A DNA stretch of 64,000 bases, from positions 1,178,001 to 1,242,000 of the forward strand of contig JBPJFY010000001.1 of the NCBI GenBank assembly GCA_051208045.1, written 5' to 3'. The position numbers were made by a program, and so were the translations under genes. Within the stretch, counting starts at the first letter, position 1; every line of letters starts with the position of its first letter. Below the pieces are notes generated by a model. That model saw only the letters and a program-made list of their open reading frames with translations, had not been told where the DNA came from and did not search any database. Source of the stretch: LZORAL124-50-18 sp051208045 (GTDB lineage: Bacteria; Pseudomonadota; Gammaproteobacteria; Pseudomonadales; Oleiphilaceae). Positions 63,597 through 64,000 of the stretch are shown in pieces.

Positions 63597-64000
63597 ATGT
63601 TAAGAAAAATGATGCTGGCGGTGATTGGAATGGTTGCAGTGCCTGCGATGGCGGCAACGGATGTGTGGAGTTTCAACTCCGGTAGCTTCAGTGGGTCCGG
63701 GCATGGAAATTCATTCAACATCAGCGGCACTGGCTCGAACGGTCTGGGTGTGACTGGGTGGTCTGACACGGGCACCTCTGCAGATGACAAGATTGAATCT
63801 GGTTCATTGACCTACAATTCTAGCTATGGATTGATGCTTCAGAATAGAGACGAAGGGGCCAGTAACGTGCCTGGGCATTCCATAGATAATTATGGGAATG
63901 ACTTCGACATGGTTTTGTTGACATTTGACGAGGCTGTTTCTCTCGAAGGATTCGGTATTGGTTGGGCATGTGAAGGCGCCGTTTCAGACACCAGTGGTTG
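63597..64000 (+). CDS. XDP1-like exosortase-dependent surface protein (partial)
   Basis: The first about 134 residues are in the window. A signal peptide (LRKMMLAVIGMVAVPAMAA) is followed by a Ser/Gly/Asn-rich mature part with GVTGWSDTGTS, MLQNRDEGASNVPGHSIDN, DMVLLTFDEAVSL and GFGIGWACEG. That order of segments resembles the XDP1 family, whose members carry a C-terminal sorting signal (PEP-CTERM-like) for exosortase. The C-terminus, with the decisive signal, lies outside the window. An AGGGAG precedes the ATG. Confidence 0.55.
   Translation, partial: MLRKMMLAVIGMVAVPAMAATDVWSFNSGSFSGSGHGNSFNISGTGSNGLGVTGWSDTGTSADDKIESGSLTYNSSYGLMLQNRDEGASNVPGHSIDNYGNDFDMVLLTFDEAVSLEGFGIGWACEGAVSDTSG

Noticed and set aside
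1..64000. tRNA genes, CRISPR arrays, insertion sequences, prophage and defence systems
   Set aside because: None seen; gene content is core chromosome with intact operons, and intergenic gaps are short.

Overview
The window is a contiguous stretch of gammaproteobacterial chromosome with almost balanced base composition, dense coding and mostly housekeeping genes. Two blocks point to the Pseudomonas/Marinobacter/Hahella side of the class: ffh, rpsP-rimM-trmD-rplS, xerD-dsbC-hom-thrC-recJ-prfB-lysS, and nadB divergent from rpoE(algU)-mucABCD-like genes followed by lepA-lepB-rnc-era-recO-pdxJ. A PHA-synthase-like gene, an olsB/olsA-type ornithine-lipid pair and an exosortase-type surface protein at the right edge fit a marine or environmental relative. 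I cannot name the species. No tRNA, rRNA, CRISPR array, insertion sequence or prophage was seen.

Layout. 1-7.7 kb: edge of a START-domain gene, a DUF2804 gene, minCDE (minus strand), a sensor-kinase-like protein whose catalytic motifs are gone, a PAP2 phosphatase and a glycosyltransferase. 7.8-12.4 kb: PhaC-like enzyme, two unknown small proteins, and a large acetyl-CoA hydrolase/transferase-C-domain protein. 12.5-17.2 kb: SlyD-type isomerase, convergent olsB-olsA pair, RstA/RstB-like two-component system. 17.4-25.3 kb: divergent glpR/glpK, then argD-argF-ABC ATPase (minus), an orphan hydantoinase-B gene and grxD. 25.3-30.9 kb: TonB-like protein, DUF1631 protein, CorB/CorC-type transporter, YpjD. 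31-45.3 kb: SRP, ribosome and tRNA-modification genes, xerD, dsbC, threonine synthesis, recJ, prfB with its programmed frameshift, lysS, ung. 45.3-49.6 kb (minus): HDOD protein, ygfZ, ygfX, sdhE, nadB. 49.9-54.2 kb: envelope-stress sigma factor with its anti-sigma regulators and DegP/MucD protease. 54.3-57 kb: CHASE-PAS-GGDEF-EAL protein. 57.2-63.4 kb: lepA to pdxJ. Right edge: start of an XDP1-like secreted protein.

How the genes work together. minCDE places the division septum. rpoE-rseABC-degP forms an envelope-stress regulon, with a candidate sigma-E-type promoter in front of rpoE. rpsP-rimM-trmD-rplS, ffh, lepA, rnc and era serve ribosome production and protein targeting. olsB/olsA, the PAP2 phosphatase and the glycosyltransferase point to membrane-lipid remodelling. 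Most of the window is ordinary core genome. The features most worth a second look are terminator-like hairpins placed directly before both argD and argF, the degenerate sensor kinase next to minC, the matched loss of two linked elements in the EAL domain, and the in-frame extension upstream of rpoE.
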